A stretch of 64,000 nt of DNA from Bradyrhizobiaceae bacterium (GTDB lineage Bacteria; Pseudomonadota; Alphaproteobacteria; Rhizobiales; Xanthobacteraceae). The DNA is taken from assembly GCA_003963145.1 (NCBI GenBank), contig RXJJ01000012.1, positions 99,728 through 163,727 of the forward strand. The letters run 5' to 3'. A program made the translations under genes and the position numbers. Positions 8,456 to 16,531 of the stretch are shown in pieces. How positions within the stretch are numbered: position 1 is the stretch's first letter; every line of letters begins with the position of its first letter. Under the pieces are notes generated by a model that made no database searches, had not been told where the DNA came from, and worked only from the letters and a program-made list of their open reading frames with translations.

Positions 8456-8659
8456 ATCGTGAGCAGACACTTCCCTGTGCGATGTGCATTTCGACGCACG
8501 CATGACGGTGCATTCTTCGCATTGCAGCACAAAACATGCGCCTGAATGTCGCCGCTTATCTAGGCGTTTGGTCGTGTTCCTCCGCGCGATGAAAAATGCC
8601 ATCGTGCGCGTGCCAGCCACAAAGGCGGCCGATACAAAATCCTCTGGGAGACTTTTGAA

Positions 8660-9640
8660 ATGCGCCTCAAGTTTGCAATTTCCGCAGCGCTGCTCTGCGC
8701 TGCCGCCGCCTTTGCGCCCGCTTTCGCCGCCGACAGTTATCCGTCGCGTCCCATCACGATATTGGTGCCTTACGCGGCGGGCGGCCCGACCGACACCGTT
8801 GCGCGCGTCACCGCGCAGTCGATGTCGAAAATTCTCGGCCAGACCGTCATCATCGAGAATGCGCTGGGCGCCGGCGGCACCATCGCGACGGCCCGCGCCG
8901 CCCGCGCCGAGCCTGACGGCTATACCCTGCTGGTCCATCACATTGGCATCTCGACCGCACCGACGCTCTACCGGCATCTGTCGTTCGACACCAAAACCGC
9001 GTTCGCGCCCATCGGCCTGATCACCAACGCGCCGATGACCATTATCGCCCGCGCCGATTTTCCTCCGAACAATCTGAAGGAACTGATCGCCTATATTCAG
9101 ACCAACGGCGACAAGATGACATTCGGGAATGCGGGCCTCGGTGCGGCGTCGCAGCTGTGCGGCATGCTGTTCATGATCGCGGTCAACAAGCAGATCCAGA
9201 CGATCCCTTATAAAGGCAACGCGCCGGTGATGAACGATCTGATGGCCAAGCAGATCGACATGACCTGCGATCAGACCACCAACACCACGGGACCGATCGG
9301 CTCCAAGCTGGTGAAGGGCTATGCCATCACCACCAAGAAACGCCTGGCGTCGATGCCGGATTTGCCGACCGCCGACGAAGCCGGTCTGCCGGGCTTTGAG
9401 GTCGGCGCATGGCATGGCCTTTACGCACCGAAAGGCATGCCCGACGAGATCGTGCAGAAACTGGCGAAGACATTGCAGGAAGCGCTGCGCGACCCCGACC
9501 TTGTGAAGCGCTTCAACGACATCAATACCGATCCGGTGTCGCAGGAAGAGGCGACGCCTCAGGCTCTGCAGGCCAAGCTGATCAGCGAGATCGATCACTG
9601 GGCGCCGATCATCAACGCGCAGGGCCAGTACGCGGACTGA
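8660..9640 (+). CDS. Bug-family extracytoplasmic substrate-binding protein (TctC type)
   Basis: The 326-residue protein has a clear Sec signal peptide (MRLKFAISAALLCAAAAFAP, cleavage near AFA-AD at residues 21-25) and the Bug hallmark start PSRPITILVPYAAGGPTDTV just after it. The body (GGTIATARAARAEPDGYTLL, later IPYKGNAPVMNDLMAKQIDM) matches tripartite tricarboxylate transporter receptors. These bind carboxylates, nicotinate or similar small acids in the periplasm. No tctA/tctB membrane genes lie nearby, as is common for the many orphan Bug proteins, so the ligand and transporter partner are unknown. The neighbouring MFS gene converges on it only six bases away. Confidence 0.92.
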   Translation: MRLKFAISAALLCAAAAFAPAFAADSYPSRPITILVPYAAGGPTDTVARVTAQSMSKILGQTVIIENALGAGGTIATARAARAEPDGYTLLVHHIGISTAPTLYRHLSFDTKTAFAPIGLITNAPMTIIARADFPPNNLKELIAYIQTNGDKMTFGNAGLGAASQLCGMLFMIAVNKQIQTIPYKGNAPVMNDLMAKQIDMTCDQTTNTTGPIGSKLVKGYAITTKKRLASMPDLPTADEAGLPGFEVGAWHGLYAPKGMPDEIVQKLAKTLQEALRDPDLVKRFNDINTDPVSQEEATPQALQAKLISEIDHWAPIINAQGQYAD

Positions 9641-9646
9641 GGCGAG

Positions 9647-10843
9647 CTATTTCGGCGCGAGACGAGGCGCCAGCAGCATGACGATCGGAAATATCGCAAT
9701 CGCGGTCGCCGCGATTGCGACCGTCGCCCATCGCACGCCGATGGCGTCGCCCATAAATCCGTAAAGTACCGGTGCGATCGCGCCCGCGCCGATGGTGCCG
9801 GTATAGAACAGCGCAAAGGCATGCTCGGTTTTGCCCGGCTTTGCGAGTTCGGGCACCGTGCCGTACAGCACGGACGAAGTGCCGTTCAGCATCGCGCCGA
9901 GCACCGGCAGCATCACCATGCTCGCTGTCAGCGGCAGGACCAGAAGCGAGAGGATGGCCAATGCGGTTGCGCCCTCGGTCGCGATCGTTGTGGCGACGAC
10001 GCCGAAGCGCGCGCCGAGCGGGCCGCAAATGATCTTGCCCGCGGCGCCGCCGACAAAAACCAGCGCCAGCGCGAGGCCGATGGTCGGCAGTTCGGCACCC
10101 TTGTCCCTGAGCAGGAAGGGCAGGAAGGTCAACAGCCCCATGCGCACGCCGGTGTCGAGAACGCCGATGCTGAACAGCAGCCCGAAGCCGCCGCGTCCTT
10201 GTCCTGTCTTCGCGGGCGGTTCGGCCACCGGCCGTCCGATCGGCGGCATGAAGATCGCGACGATGGCAGCCACGGCGAACCCGACCAGCGAGATCGAAAT
10301 CAGCGTACCGCGCCACGACATGATGAGCATCAAGACGGACACCGCGGCCGGCACGGCCGCCTTGCCGAGATCGCCGGAGAAATTGTAGGTGCCGAGCGGG
10401 CCGCGTGCATTGGTTCCATAAGCGCGTGCGACGGCGGCCGAGCCGATCGGGTGTTGGGTGCTGGATCCCGCCCCGGACATAAAGAGCGCGATGCAAACTC
10501 CGATCAGTCCGCCCGAAAGTCCCGCAAGCGTGTAGCCGGCGGCGGCCATCGCGGTGCCGAGCGCGAGAATGGCGCGGCCGCCGAAACGGCGGGTCAGAAA
10601 TCCGGACGGCACCTGCAGCGCGGCCATCGCGCCGGCATAGAGACCGCGCAGCACAGCCAGTGCAGCGTAGGACAGGCCGAATTCCGTCTGCCACACCGGC
10701 AGCATCACATAAATCAGATCGGTAAAGCCGTCGTGCAGCGCGTGCGCCAGTCCGGCAACAAGAAGGGTCCGCCGCGCGGTGGCGTCCGGCTTGTTGCCGC
10801 CGACAAATCCGGCGAGGTCCCGTGCCCCGGTTTTGCTCGTCAT
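9647..10843 (-). CDS. Major facilitator superfamily transporter
   Basis: Translation from the ATG at 10843 gives 398 residues with about twelve hydrophobic segments, the MFS loop motif between helices 2 and 3 seen as PSGFLTRRFGGRAILALG, and a second related loop in the C-terminal half (CGPLGARFGVV). The frame stays open upstream to a TTG at 10963, but that extra 40 residues are hydrophilic and unlike an MFS N-terminus, so 10843 is preferred. Transport substrate is unknown. It is convergent with the Bug protein gene and divergent from hemC with a 227-base gap that should contain both promoters. Confidence 0.88.
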   Translation of the reverse strand: MTSKTGARDLAGFVGGNKPDATARRTLLVAGLAHALHDGFTDLIYVMLPVWQTEFGLSYAALAVLRGLYAGAMAALQVPSGFLTRRFGGRAILALGTAMAAAGYTLAGLSGGLIGVCIALFMSGAGSSTQHPIGSAAVARAYGTNARGPLGTYNFSGDLGKAAVPAAVSVLMLIMSWRGTLISISLVGFAVAAIVAIFMPPIGRPVAEPPAKTGQGRGGFGLLFSIGVLDTGVRMGLLTFLPFLLRDKGAELPTIGLALALVFVGGAAGKIICGPLGARFGVVATTIATEGATALAILSLLVLPLTASMVMLPVLGAMLNGTSSVLYGTVPELAKPGKTEHAFALFYTGTIGAGAIAPVLYGFMGDAIGVRWATVAIAATAIAIFPIVMLLAPRLAPK

Positions 10844-11070
10844 GTGTTCCGCTGCGCTGCTGGAGGCCGCGTCAGATGCCGGAATCGGCTCGCGGCTGGT
10901 GCGCCAGCATGTCATAAAACTGTCATATAAGCCTAGTGCCTTGTTATCATGACGGGCCTGCAAATTCGAATGCAGGCTCTTGATTCATCGGCGGAAACGC
11001 GGGACTGAGGCAGCCGCTGGCAGGGGACCTTACCCGGCCGCTGACAACGGACCAATCAGGGGCAATCGCG

Positions 11071-12039
11071 ATGCGGATCGGCACACGCAAAAGCACGATG
11101 GCGATTGCCCAGACCGAGGACATCGCGCGCCGGCTTCGCGCCGCGATTCCCGGCGTCGATGTCGATATCGTCAGGTTCGAGACCACCGGCGATCAGGATC
11201 AGATCGGCAAACTGTTGCCGCATGGCGGCAAGGGCGGTGCGTTCGTCGCACAGATCCGCGACGCCGTGCTGCGCGGCGAATTGCAGGCGGCTATGCATTC
11301 GCTGAAAGACATGCCGGGCAATGAGGAGACACCGGGCCTCGTGATCGGAGCCATGCTGCCGCGCGATCCGCCCGGTGACGTGTTGGTGCTGCGCGAGGGC
11401 GTGACGCTGGACGATCTGAAGCGCACGCGCGGCAAGGGTTTCAAGATCGGCACCAACGCGGTGCGCCGTGCCGCTTATGCAAGGCGGCTGTTTCCCGAGG
11501 TCGAGGTCATTCATTATCGCGGCGCGGCCGATACCCGCGTGCGCAAGCTCGACGAAAAGCAGATGCAGCGTCTGCCGGATGGCGGCGAAGCCGGGCCGGC
11601 GGATGCGCTGATCATGGCACGCTCGGGCCTTGCGCGCGTCGGGCTCGCGCACCGCATCGCTTATGAGTTCACGCCGCGCGAGATGCTGCCGGCAGCGGGG
11701 CAGGGCATCGTCGCGGTGGAATGCGCCGCGCAGGACTGGCCCACGCGCATGACGCTGGCGAAGATCGACGACGGCGCGGCGCGCGCCTGCGCCGATGCCG
11801 AACGCGAGGTGTTGTGGGTGCTGAACGGCCACTGCAATTCGCCGATCGCCGCCTTTGCGACGATCGACGGCGATACGATATTATTGACAGCTTCTGTGCT
11901 CGATCATGCGGGCGGCGCGATCATCGAGGCCGCGCGCGAGGGCCCGGCGGCTCACCCGCGCGAACTGGGCCGCGCGGTGGGACTTGAGCTTCTCGACAAG
12001 GGAGCCGCGGCGATCATCGAGCGGACGAGGCCCGTCTGA
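11071..12039 (+). CDS. hemC: Hydroxymethylbilane synthase (porphobilinogen deaminase)
   Basis: The 322-residue protein has the PBGD layout. The catalytic Asp80 sits in MHSLKDMP; the substrate-binding GTNAVRR (128-133) and HYRGAADTRVRKLDE (148-162) loops are present; Cys255 in LNGHCNSPIA would carry the dipyrromethane cofactor. The enzyme joins four porphobilinogens into hydroxymethylbilane in the cytoplasm. Several motifs depart from the usual form: GTRKSTMAIAQ instead of GTRGSxLAxxQ, and RGAADTR instead of RGNVxTR. So it may be a divergent second copy. It is 1 base from the stop of hemE, which is convergent, and lies near heme oxygenase. AGGGG lies about eleven bases before the ATG. Confidence 0.88.
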   Translation: MRIGTRKSTMAIAQTEDIARRLRAAIPGVDVDIVRFETTGDQDQIGKLLPHGGKGGAFVAQIRDAVLRGELQAAMHSLKDMPGNEETPGLVIGAMLPRDPPGDVLVLREGVTLDDLKRTRGKGFKIGTNAVRRAAYARRLFPEVEVIHYRGAADTRVRKLDEKQMQRLPDGGEAGPADALIMARSGLARVGLAHRIAYEFTPREMLPAAGQGIVAVECAAQDWPTRMTLAKIDDGAARACADAEREVLWVLNGHCNSPIAAFATIDGDTILLTASVLDHAGGAIIEAAREGPAAHPRELGRAVGLELLDKGAAAIIERTRPV

Positions 12040-13083
12040 TCAGCCTTTATATCCCCGCACCCGCGCGACCATCTGCTCGACATGCGCGATAGGTGTTTCG
12101 GGCTGGATGCCGTGGCCGAGATTGAAGATGAAGCGCCCGCGCGCGTAATTTTCCAGCACGTCGTCGATGGCGCGGTCCAGCGCCGCGCCGCCCGCGATCA
12201 GCGCCAGCGGATCGAGATTGCCCTGCAGTGCGACCTTGCTCTGTACGCGCTCGCGCATCAGTGCGGGATCGCTGGTCCAGTCGATGCTCACCGCGTTCAC
12301 ATTCGTGCGCTCGACATAGTGCGGAAGCTGAGCACCGGCGCCGCGCGGAAAGCCGATGATCCGCGCATCCGGCGCCCTGGCCCGCACGCCCTCGACGATG
12401 CGGCGCGTCGGCTCGACCGACAATGCCTGAAATTCGCGGGGCGGCAGCACGCCCGCCCAGGTGTCGAAAATCTGCAAGGCATCCGCGCCCGCCGCGAGTT
12501 GGCCGAGCAGATAGGAGATCGACGTCTCGACGATGGCGTCGATGATTTTGGAAAATGCCTGCGGTTCGCGATAGGCGAGCAGACGCGCGGGGGCCTGGTC
12601 GGGCGTGCCTTGTCCCGCGACCATATAGGTTGCGACTGTCCACGGTGCGCCGCAGAAGCCGATCAGCGCAACTTCCGGAGCAAGCGCGGAGCGCACGCGC
12701 CGCAGCGCCTCATAGACCGGCTCGAATTTCGAAAGGTCGGCTGTGGGGGCAAGCGTTGCGATTTCCTGCGGCGTGTCGAGCGGATCGAGGCGCGGGCCTT
12801 CACCGGCCACGAATCGCACCGAGCGGCCAAGCGCGTAAGGCACCACCAGAATGTCGGAGAAGATGATCGCCGCGTCGAAGCCGAAGCGGCGGATCGGCTG
12901 CAGCGTCACCTCCGCGGCGAGTTCGGGATTGAAACACAAATCGAGAAAGCCGCCCGCCTTTTCCCGCGTGGCGCGATATTCGGGCAGATAACGCCCCGCC
13001 TGCCGCATCATCCACAGCGGCGGGCGGGCCTGCCGCTCGCCGTCGAGGACATCAATAAAGGGTTTGCGGGCGATCTGCGGCAA
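12040..13083 (-). CDS. hemE: Uroporphyrinogen decarboxylase
   Basis: The protein matches HemE closely: [19 protein letters not shown] (catalytic-site Arg signature), [12 protein letters not shown] (essential Asp), [15 protein letters not shown], and the IGFPRGAGA and [12 protein letters not shown] segments near the end. It decarboxylates the four acetates of uroporphyrinogen III to give coproporphyrinogen III. There is no ATG near the expected N-terminus. The TTG at 13083 gives 347 residues, the usual length, with GGATAAG upstream; a TTG at 13110 is the alternative. The gene is convergent with hemC and divergent from heme oxygenase over about 93 bases. Confidence 0.9.
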   Translation of the reverse strand: MPQIARKPFIDVLDGERQARPPLWMMRQAGRYLPEYRATREKAGGFLDLCFNPELAAEVTLQPIRRFGFDAAIIFSDILVVPYALGRSVRFVAGEGPRLDPLDTPQEIATLAPTADLSKFEPVYEALRRVRSALAPEVALIGFCGAPWTVATYMVAGQGTPDQAPARLLAYREPQAFSKIIDAIVETSISYLLGQLAAGADALQIFDTWAGVLPPREFQALSVEPTRRIVEGVRARAPDARIIGFPRGAGAQLPHYVERTNVNAVSIDWTSDPALMRERVQSKVALQGNLDPLALIAGGAALDRAIDDVLENYARGRFIFNLGHGIQPETPIAHVEQMVARVRGYKG

Positions 13084-13176
13084 AACGCTTATCCGATTGG
13101 AACTAATCAATTTGCCGCGTCTGATACACTGGGCTATCGCTTTTGGCCACCGCAGACAGCACCGATTTGGACACAA

Positions 13177-13857
13177 ATGACCGCGACCATCGCCGATCAG
13201 AAGACCGCCAGAGGCCTCGTGTCCGCGCTCTATGTCCGCACCAAGGCGCTCCATACCGAGGCGGAGCGGTCCGGTATCGTGGTCGACATCCTGCGCGGCG
13301 AGGCGAGCCGCGATGACTATGTTCTGTTTCTGCGCAATCTCGTGCCGGCCTATCGCGAACTGGAAGAGGGGCTGGCGCGTCATGCCGCCTCGCCGATTCT
13401 CGGCGAACTCGCGCGCTACCGGCTGGACCGGGCCTCCGCGATCGAATCCGATCTGGAGGTGCTGAGCGGGCAGGGCTGGGAGGCGCGCGTTCCGCTGTTG
13501 CCGGCTGCGGAAACCTATGCCGCGAAGATCGCGGATGCGGCAGGCGGCGACGGCAGCCGGCTGATCGCGCATGCCTATACGCGTTATCTCGGCGATCTGA
13601 ACGGCGGCCAGATCCTGTCGCGCCTTCTGGCCAAGGCGCTCGATCTCGGTCCGCATGAATTGTCATTCTACGACTTTTCACGGTTTGCCGATCCCGACGC
13701 GCTGAAATCGGATTATCGCCTTGCCATCGACCGCGCCGGCGATGCCGTCAGCGATCCGGCAGCGGTGGTCGAGGAAGGCGCGCTGGCGTTCTCGCTCAAC
13801 ATCGCATTGTCGGAAGCTGTTCAGCAGGCGGCGGGCACGACGGCCCCGGCGCGTTAA
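13177..13857 (+). CDS. Biliverdin-producing heme oxygenase (HO-1 type)
   Basis: The ATG at 13177 gives 226 residues. The proximal heme ligand His26 lies in [11 protein letters not shown], and the distal helix signature [14 protein letters not shown] is intact. It matches the canonical heme oxygenase fold, which opens heme to biliverdin, CO and iron. The open frame extends far upstream antisense to hemE, but the homology starts here. Since a bacteriophytochrome is encoded at 47951, the obvious use is chromophore supply; iron recovery from heme is the alternative, and no heme uptake genes are in the window. Divergent from hemE. Confidence 0.93.
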   Translation: MTATIADQKTARGLVSALYVRTKALHTEAERSGIVVDILRGEASRDDYVLFLRNLVPAYRELEEGLARHAASPILGELARYRLDRASAIESDLEVLSGQGWEARVPLLPAAETYAAKIADAAGGDGSRLIAHAYTRYLGDLNGGQILSRLLAKALDLGPHELSFYDFSRFADPDALKSDYRLAIDRAGDAVSDPAAVVEEGALAFSLNIALSEAVQQAAGTTAPAR

Positions 13858-13867
13858 CCCTGTCCCC

Positions 13868-13932
13868 AAAGCCTTGGTTTCTTCAAAGCCTGGTTTCTTC
13901 AAAGCCTTGGTTTGTTAAAGCCGTGGTTCTTC
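13868..13932. repeat. Four imperfect 16-17-base tandem repeats at a gene end
   Basis: Units at 13868-13884, 13885-13900, 13901-13916 and 13917-13932 follow the pattern AAAGCCTTGGTTTCTTC with one or two changes each. The last unit encodes the C-terminal residues (EEPRL) and part of the stop codon of the minus-strand gene at 13915, so the array looks like repeated duplication of that gene's 3' end. Confidence 0.85.
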
Positions 13933-14313
13933 GCGTCCGACGATCTCGCTGATCGATCGGCGGTATTCCGGTTGCGCGATCCGGCGCGATTTGCGTTGCC
14001 TTCGCCATGCATAGGCCAGCGACGATAGAAACGCGCGCAGTGCGACGATGGCGACGGTAATCTGCAGCCAGAACGAACCGCCGAAACCCTTCAGCGCCAC
14101 TTCCGCCTGATCGCCATAGGGATAGGGCAACATCCCCGTGACCTGCTCGATGCCGTGCGTGATGAGGCGCAGCCACCAGCTGATCCATTCCGGGTGATAG
14201 AAAAAAGCAAACCCGAAAAAAGCCAGCGTGAACGCTGCGGTGCAGATTCTATAAGTATGCGTCTTGATCCAGCGTTTGAATTCGGAAGGCCTTGGTTCGT
14301 AGGGCGTGGCCAT
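13915..14313 (-). CDS. Small membrane protein of unknown function (132 residues)
   Basis: The protein has two likely membrane segments, around residues 22-40 (ICTAAFTLAFFGFAFFYHP) and 84-103 (WLQITVAIVALRAFLSSLAY), and a basic, hydrophilic C-terminus. I do not recognise the family. It is the last of four minus-strand genes (15380 to 13915) that appear to be one transcription unit starting at a sigma-EcfG-like promoter, so an envelope role in stress is plausible from context only. Its stop codon lies inside a tandem repeat array. Confidence 0.65.
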   Translation of the reverse strand: MATPYEPRPSEFKRWIKTHTYRICTAAFTLAFFGFAFFYHPEWISWWLRLITHGIEQVTGMLPYPYGDQAEVALKGFGGSFWLQITVAIVALRAFLSSLAYAWRRQRKSRRIAQPEYRRSISEIVGREEPRL

Positions 14314-14357
14314 CGAGCATCCAGTCGGGTGTTATGTTTGTTCCTGAAGGAACGACC

Positions 14358-14762
14358 TTAACATCCTTTGCAGATGCTTTTCACCTTTCTGTCCGCCGAG
14401 GCAGGATCGGAATCCTTCGGAAGACCGGTCCGACCGTCAGGCGCCTTCGCATCAACTCCGCCGGGAGACTGAGTACTTCCCCCTCCGGTGCCGGTGGTGA
14501 CTCCCGACGACTGGGCCGTGCCCGCGCTGTTGGTGCCGGGCGCCGGTGAATTTCCGAGCTTTCCGGCGTTGCCCGCGCCGCTCGGATCGTTGGCCGCATT
14601 ATTGAGACCGCCCGAACTCGCGGGTCCTGTCGGCACGCCGCTGACGCCAGCCGTGCCCGCACCGGGCGAACCCGCAGAGGGAGCCCCGCTGCCCTGCGCA
14701 AAAGCCGCGCCGCCCATCAGGGCGGCGGACAATGCTGTGACGATGACAAGATATCTGCTCAT
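14358..14762 (-). CDS. Exported Gly/Ser/Ala-rich low-complexity protein
   Basis: A 134-residue protein with a clean signal peptide (MSRYLVIVTALSAALMGGAAFAQ; cleavage after AFA) followed by a repetitive Gly-Ser-Pro-Thr-Ala stretch and a charged tail ending in KSICKGC. The mature part is almost certainly disordered. A pair of cysteines at the extreme C-terminus is notable. No catalytic domain is visible. It is the third gene of the putative stress operon, 30 bases after the preceding gene. Function unknown; similar exported low-complexity proteins are common in rhizobia. Confidence 0.7.
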   Translation of the reverse strand: MSRYLVIVTALSAALMGGAAFAQGSGAPSAGSPGAGTAGVSGVPTGPASSGGLNNAANDPSGAGNAGKLGNSPAPGTNSAGTAQSSGVTTGTGGGSTQSPGGVDAKAPDGRTGLPKDSDPASADRKVKSICKGC

Positions 14763-14792
14763 TGTATCTCAGCCCTTTGTGTTCATCGTGCC

Positions 14793-14981
14793 TCAATTTC
14801 GCTGCGCGTTGCGCTCCGGCTTGTCGAGGTCAAGCTGGCTGCCATCACCGTGGACCTTGTCCCAGTCCTTGGTTTCGGTCTTGTCGGCATCCTTGATGAC
14901 GGCCTGATTTTTCTCACGCTCGGAATCCTTGCGCGGCAAGCTTCCTTTCATGTCGCGGGACGATGCGGATTTCGGTTGCAT
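14793..14981 (-). CDS. Small highly charged protein (62 residues), unknown
   Basis: The product is dominated by Lys, Asp, Glu and Ser (for example EREKNQAVIKDADKTETKDW), with no hydrophobic core, so it is probably intrinsically disordered, like many desiccation or stress proteins. It starts nine bases after the stop of the CsbD-like gene, with AGGAGAT just before the ATG, strongly suggesting real translation as part of the operon. Function unknown. Confidence 0.65.
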   Translation of the reverse strand: MQPKSASSRDMKGSLPRKDSEREKNQAVIKDADKTETKDWDKVHGDGSQLDLDKPERNAQRN

Positions 14982-14990
14982 CGGGATCTC

Positions 14991-15380
14991 CTAGCGGAAG
15001 CGGTAATCGCTCCAGCGCTGCGGGCGGCGCGCCGGGCGGTTCATCATCAGAGCCAGCATGAAGCCGGCCGCACCCGCGAGCAAAAGCGCGCCGAGCGGCT
15101 GTTCCTGCACCTTGGCTGCGACCGCGCGCGAACCGTCACGATAAAAATCCTGCCCCGCGTCGATCGCGTGCTGGGCAAAGCCCGAGGCGGCATCGCCGAT
15201 ATCGTTGGCGGCTTCCCGCACACTGTCCTTCGCCTGTCCGTAGATTTTCTGCGCGGTGCCTTCAGCATCGCGAACCCGTCCCGAAGCTTCGGTCTTGGCA
15301 TCGCCGGCGGCGCGTCCGATGGCGCCCTCCGCTTTGCCCGCGAATGATTTGGCCGCTCCCGTTACGCGATCGCTATCCAT
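14991..15380 (-). CDS. CsbD-like / DUF883-like stress protein with C-terminal membrane segment
   Basis: From the ATG at 15380 (GGGAGAA upstream) the protein has 129 residues. The N-terminus (SDRVTGAAKSFAGKAEGAIG) is typical of the CsbD family, followed by amphipathic helices and a membrane segment (PLGALLLAGAAGFMLALMM) with a basic end, as in DUF883 ribosome-associated membrane proteins. Both families are general-stress proteins. It heads a four-gene minus-strand unit and is divergent from the DUF892 ferritin-like gene; the 155-base gap carries sigma-EcfG-type elements facing both ways. Confidence 0.85.
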   Translation of the reverse strand: MDSDRVTGAAKSFAGKAEGAIGRAAGDAKTEASGRVRDAEGTAQKIYGQAKDSVREAANDIGDAASGFAQHAIDAGQDFYRDGSRAVAAKVQEQPLGALLLAGAAGFMLALMMNRPARRPQRWSDYRFR

Positions 15381-15413
15381 GGTGGTTCTCCCTGAAAGAC
15401 GTTTCAGTCCACA

Positions 15414-15438
15414 AACTTGCAAGGCTCCCGATTGTTCC
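15414..15438 (-). promoter_or_regulatory. Sigma-EcfG-type promoter for the CsbD-like operon
   Basis: On the minus strand GGAAC (15438-15434), a 16-base spacer, then AGTT (15417-15414). The consensus of the alphaproteobacterial general stress sigma factor is GGAAC-N16/17-CGTT; the -10 has one mismatch. It lies 34 bases upstream of the CsbD-like start. Confidence 0.65.
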
Positions 15439-15472
15439 TTTCATGTTTTGCGCGAGCGTTTTGCCGCAGAGA

Positions 15473-15497
15473 GGAACCAGAGCACGTCTTTGCCGTT
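15473..15497 (+). promoter_or_regulatory. Sigma-EcfG-type promoter for the DUF892 gene
   Basis: GGAAC (15473-15477), 16-base spacer, CGTT (15494-15497): a perfect match to the known sigma-EcfG consensus, 38 bases upstream of the ATG at 15536. Confidence 0.8.
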
Positions 15498-15535
15498 CTG
15501 CCGCCATTGAATGCGAACGCTCCAAGGAGGAGGAC

Positions 15536-16045
15536 ATGGGAATGTTCACTAAAGACATCAAATCGATGGACGACATGCTGACGCATGGGCTGCAGGACAT
15601 CTACTACGCGGAGCAACAGATCACGAAGGCATTGCCGAAGATGATCGACAAGGCCACCAACCGCGATCTTGCAACCGGGCTGAAGAACCATCTCGAAGAA
15701 ACCAACAAGCAGATCGAGCGGCTTAATCAGGTCTTCAAGAAACTCGGCATGGCGCCCAAGGGCACCGATTGCCCGGCGATTGACGGCATCATCAAGGAGG
15801 CCGACGAGACGGCGGGCGAGATCGACGACAAGTCGGTGCTCGATGCCGCGATTGTCGCCAACGCGCAGGCGGTCGAGCATTACGAGATCGCGCGCTACGG
15901 CACGTTGATCGCATGGGCTGAGGAACTTGGCCATGACGATATCGTCCGGCTTCTGACCACCAACCTCAACGAAGAGCACGCCGCCAACACCAAACTGAAC
16001 ACGGTGGCGATGCGCAAGGGTGTCAACCGCAAGGCCGCGAGCTGA
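15536..16045 (+). CDS. DUF892 (YciE/YciF) ferritin-like stress protein
   Basis: The 169-residue protein begins just after AAGGAGGAGGA. It shows the DUF892 start (DDMLTHGLQDIYYAEQQITKALPKM) and further helices with Glu and His residues (LEETNKQIERLNQVF, AVEHYEIARYGTLIAWAEEL, LNEEHAANTKLN) that form the ferritin-like di-metal four-helix bundle. Members are induced in general stress and may handle iron or peroxides; catalysis is not firmly established. It has a perfect sigma-EcfG-type promoter and is followed by a strong terminator. Confidence 0.92.
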   Translation: MGMFTKDIKSMDDMLTHGLQDIYYAEQQITKALPKMIDKATNRDLATGLKNHLEETNKQIERLNQVFKKLGMAPKGTDCPAIDGIIKEADETAGEIDDKSVLDAAIVANAQAVEHYEIARYGTLIAWAEELGHDDIVRLLTTNLNEEHAANTKLNTVAMRKGVNRKAAS

Positions 16046-16052
16046 TTGTTTG

Positions 16053-16085
16053 CAGAACCGCCCGGCGTGTCCGGGCGGTTCTGTT
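16053..16085 (+). terminator. Intrinsic terminator of the DUF892 gene
   Basis: A 13-base perfect stem (16053-16065 with 16071-16083) around loop CGTGT, then TT. It begins eight bases after the stop. Confidence 0.85.
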
Positions 16086-16128
16086 GCACTGTGATGGACA
16101 TAGCGGGCGCCCTTTCAGGGCGCGCTGT

Positions 16129-16153
16129 GGAACCTTTGACATTCGCAGTCGTT
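16129..16153 (+). promoter_or_regulatory. Sigma-EcfG-type promoter for the 60-residue gene
   Basis: GGAAC (16129-16133), 16-base spacer, CGTT (16150-16153): an exact consensus match, 31 bases upstream of the ATG at 16185. Confidence 0.8.
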
Positions 16154-16163
16154 GACATTTTGA

Positions 16164-16367
<204 letters not shown>

Positions 16368-16531
16368 CGTCTTTGGCTGGTCCCGAGCGAGTGCTCGCTC
16401 TTTGACGTTTTGCAGGAAATATGAGCAGCGATTGATCGCAAACGGCGCGATGTTTTGCATGCATTGACGGGACCCTGTTGCGCGGCGAGGAATGTTCCGC
16501 CTAAAGTTGGTGGACGTTTTCGAGAGCAACC

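Noticed and set aside
12082..13176. Upstream extension of the heme oxygenase frame
   Set aside because: It runs antisense to hemE, and the heme oxygenase family start coincides with the ATG at 13177.
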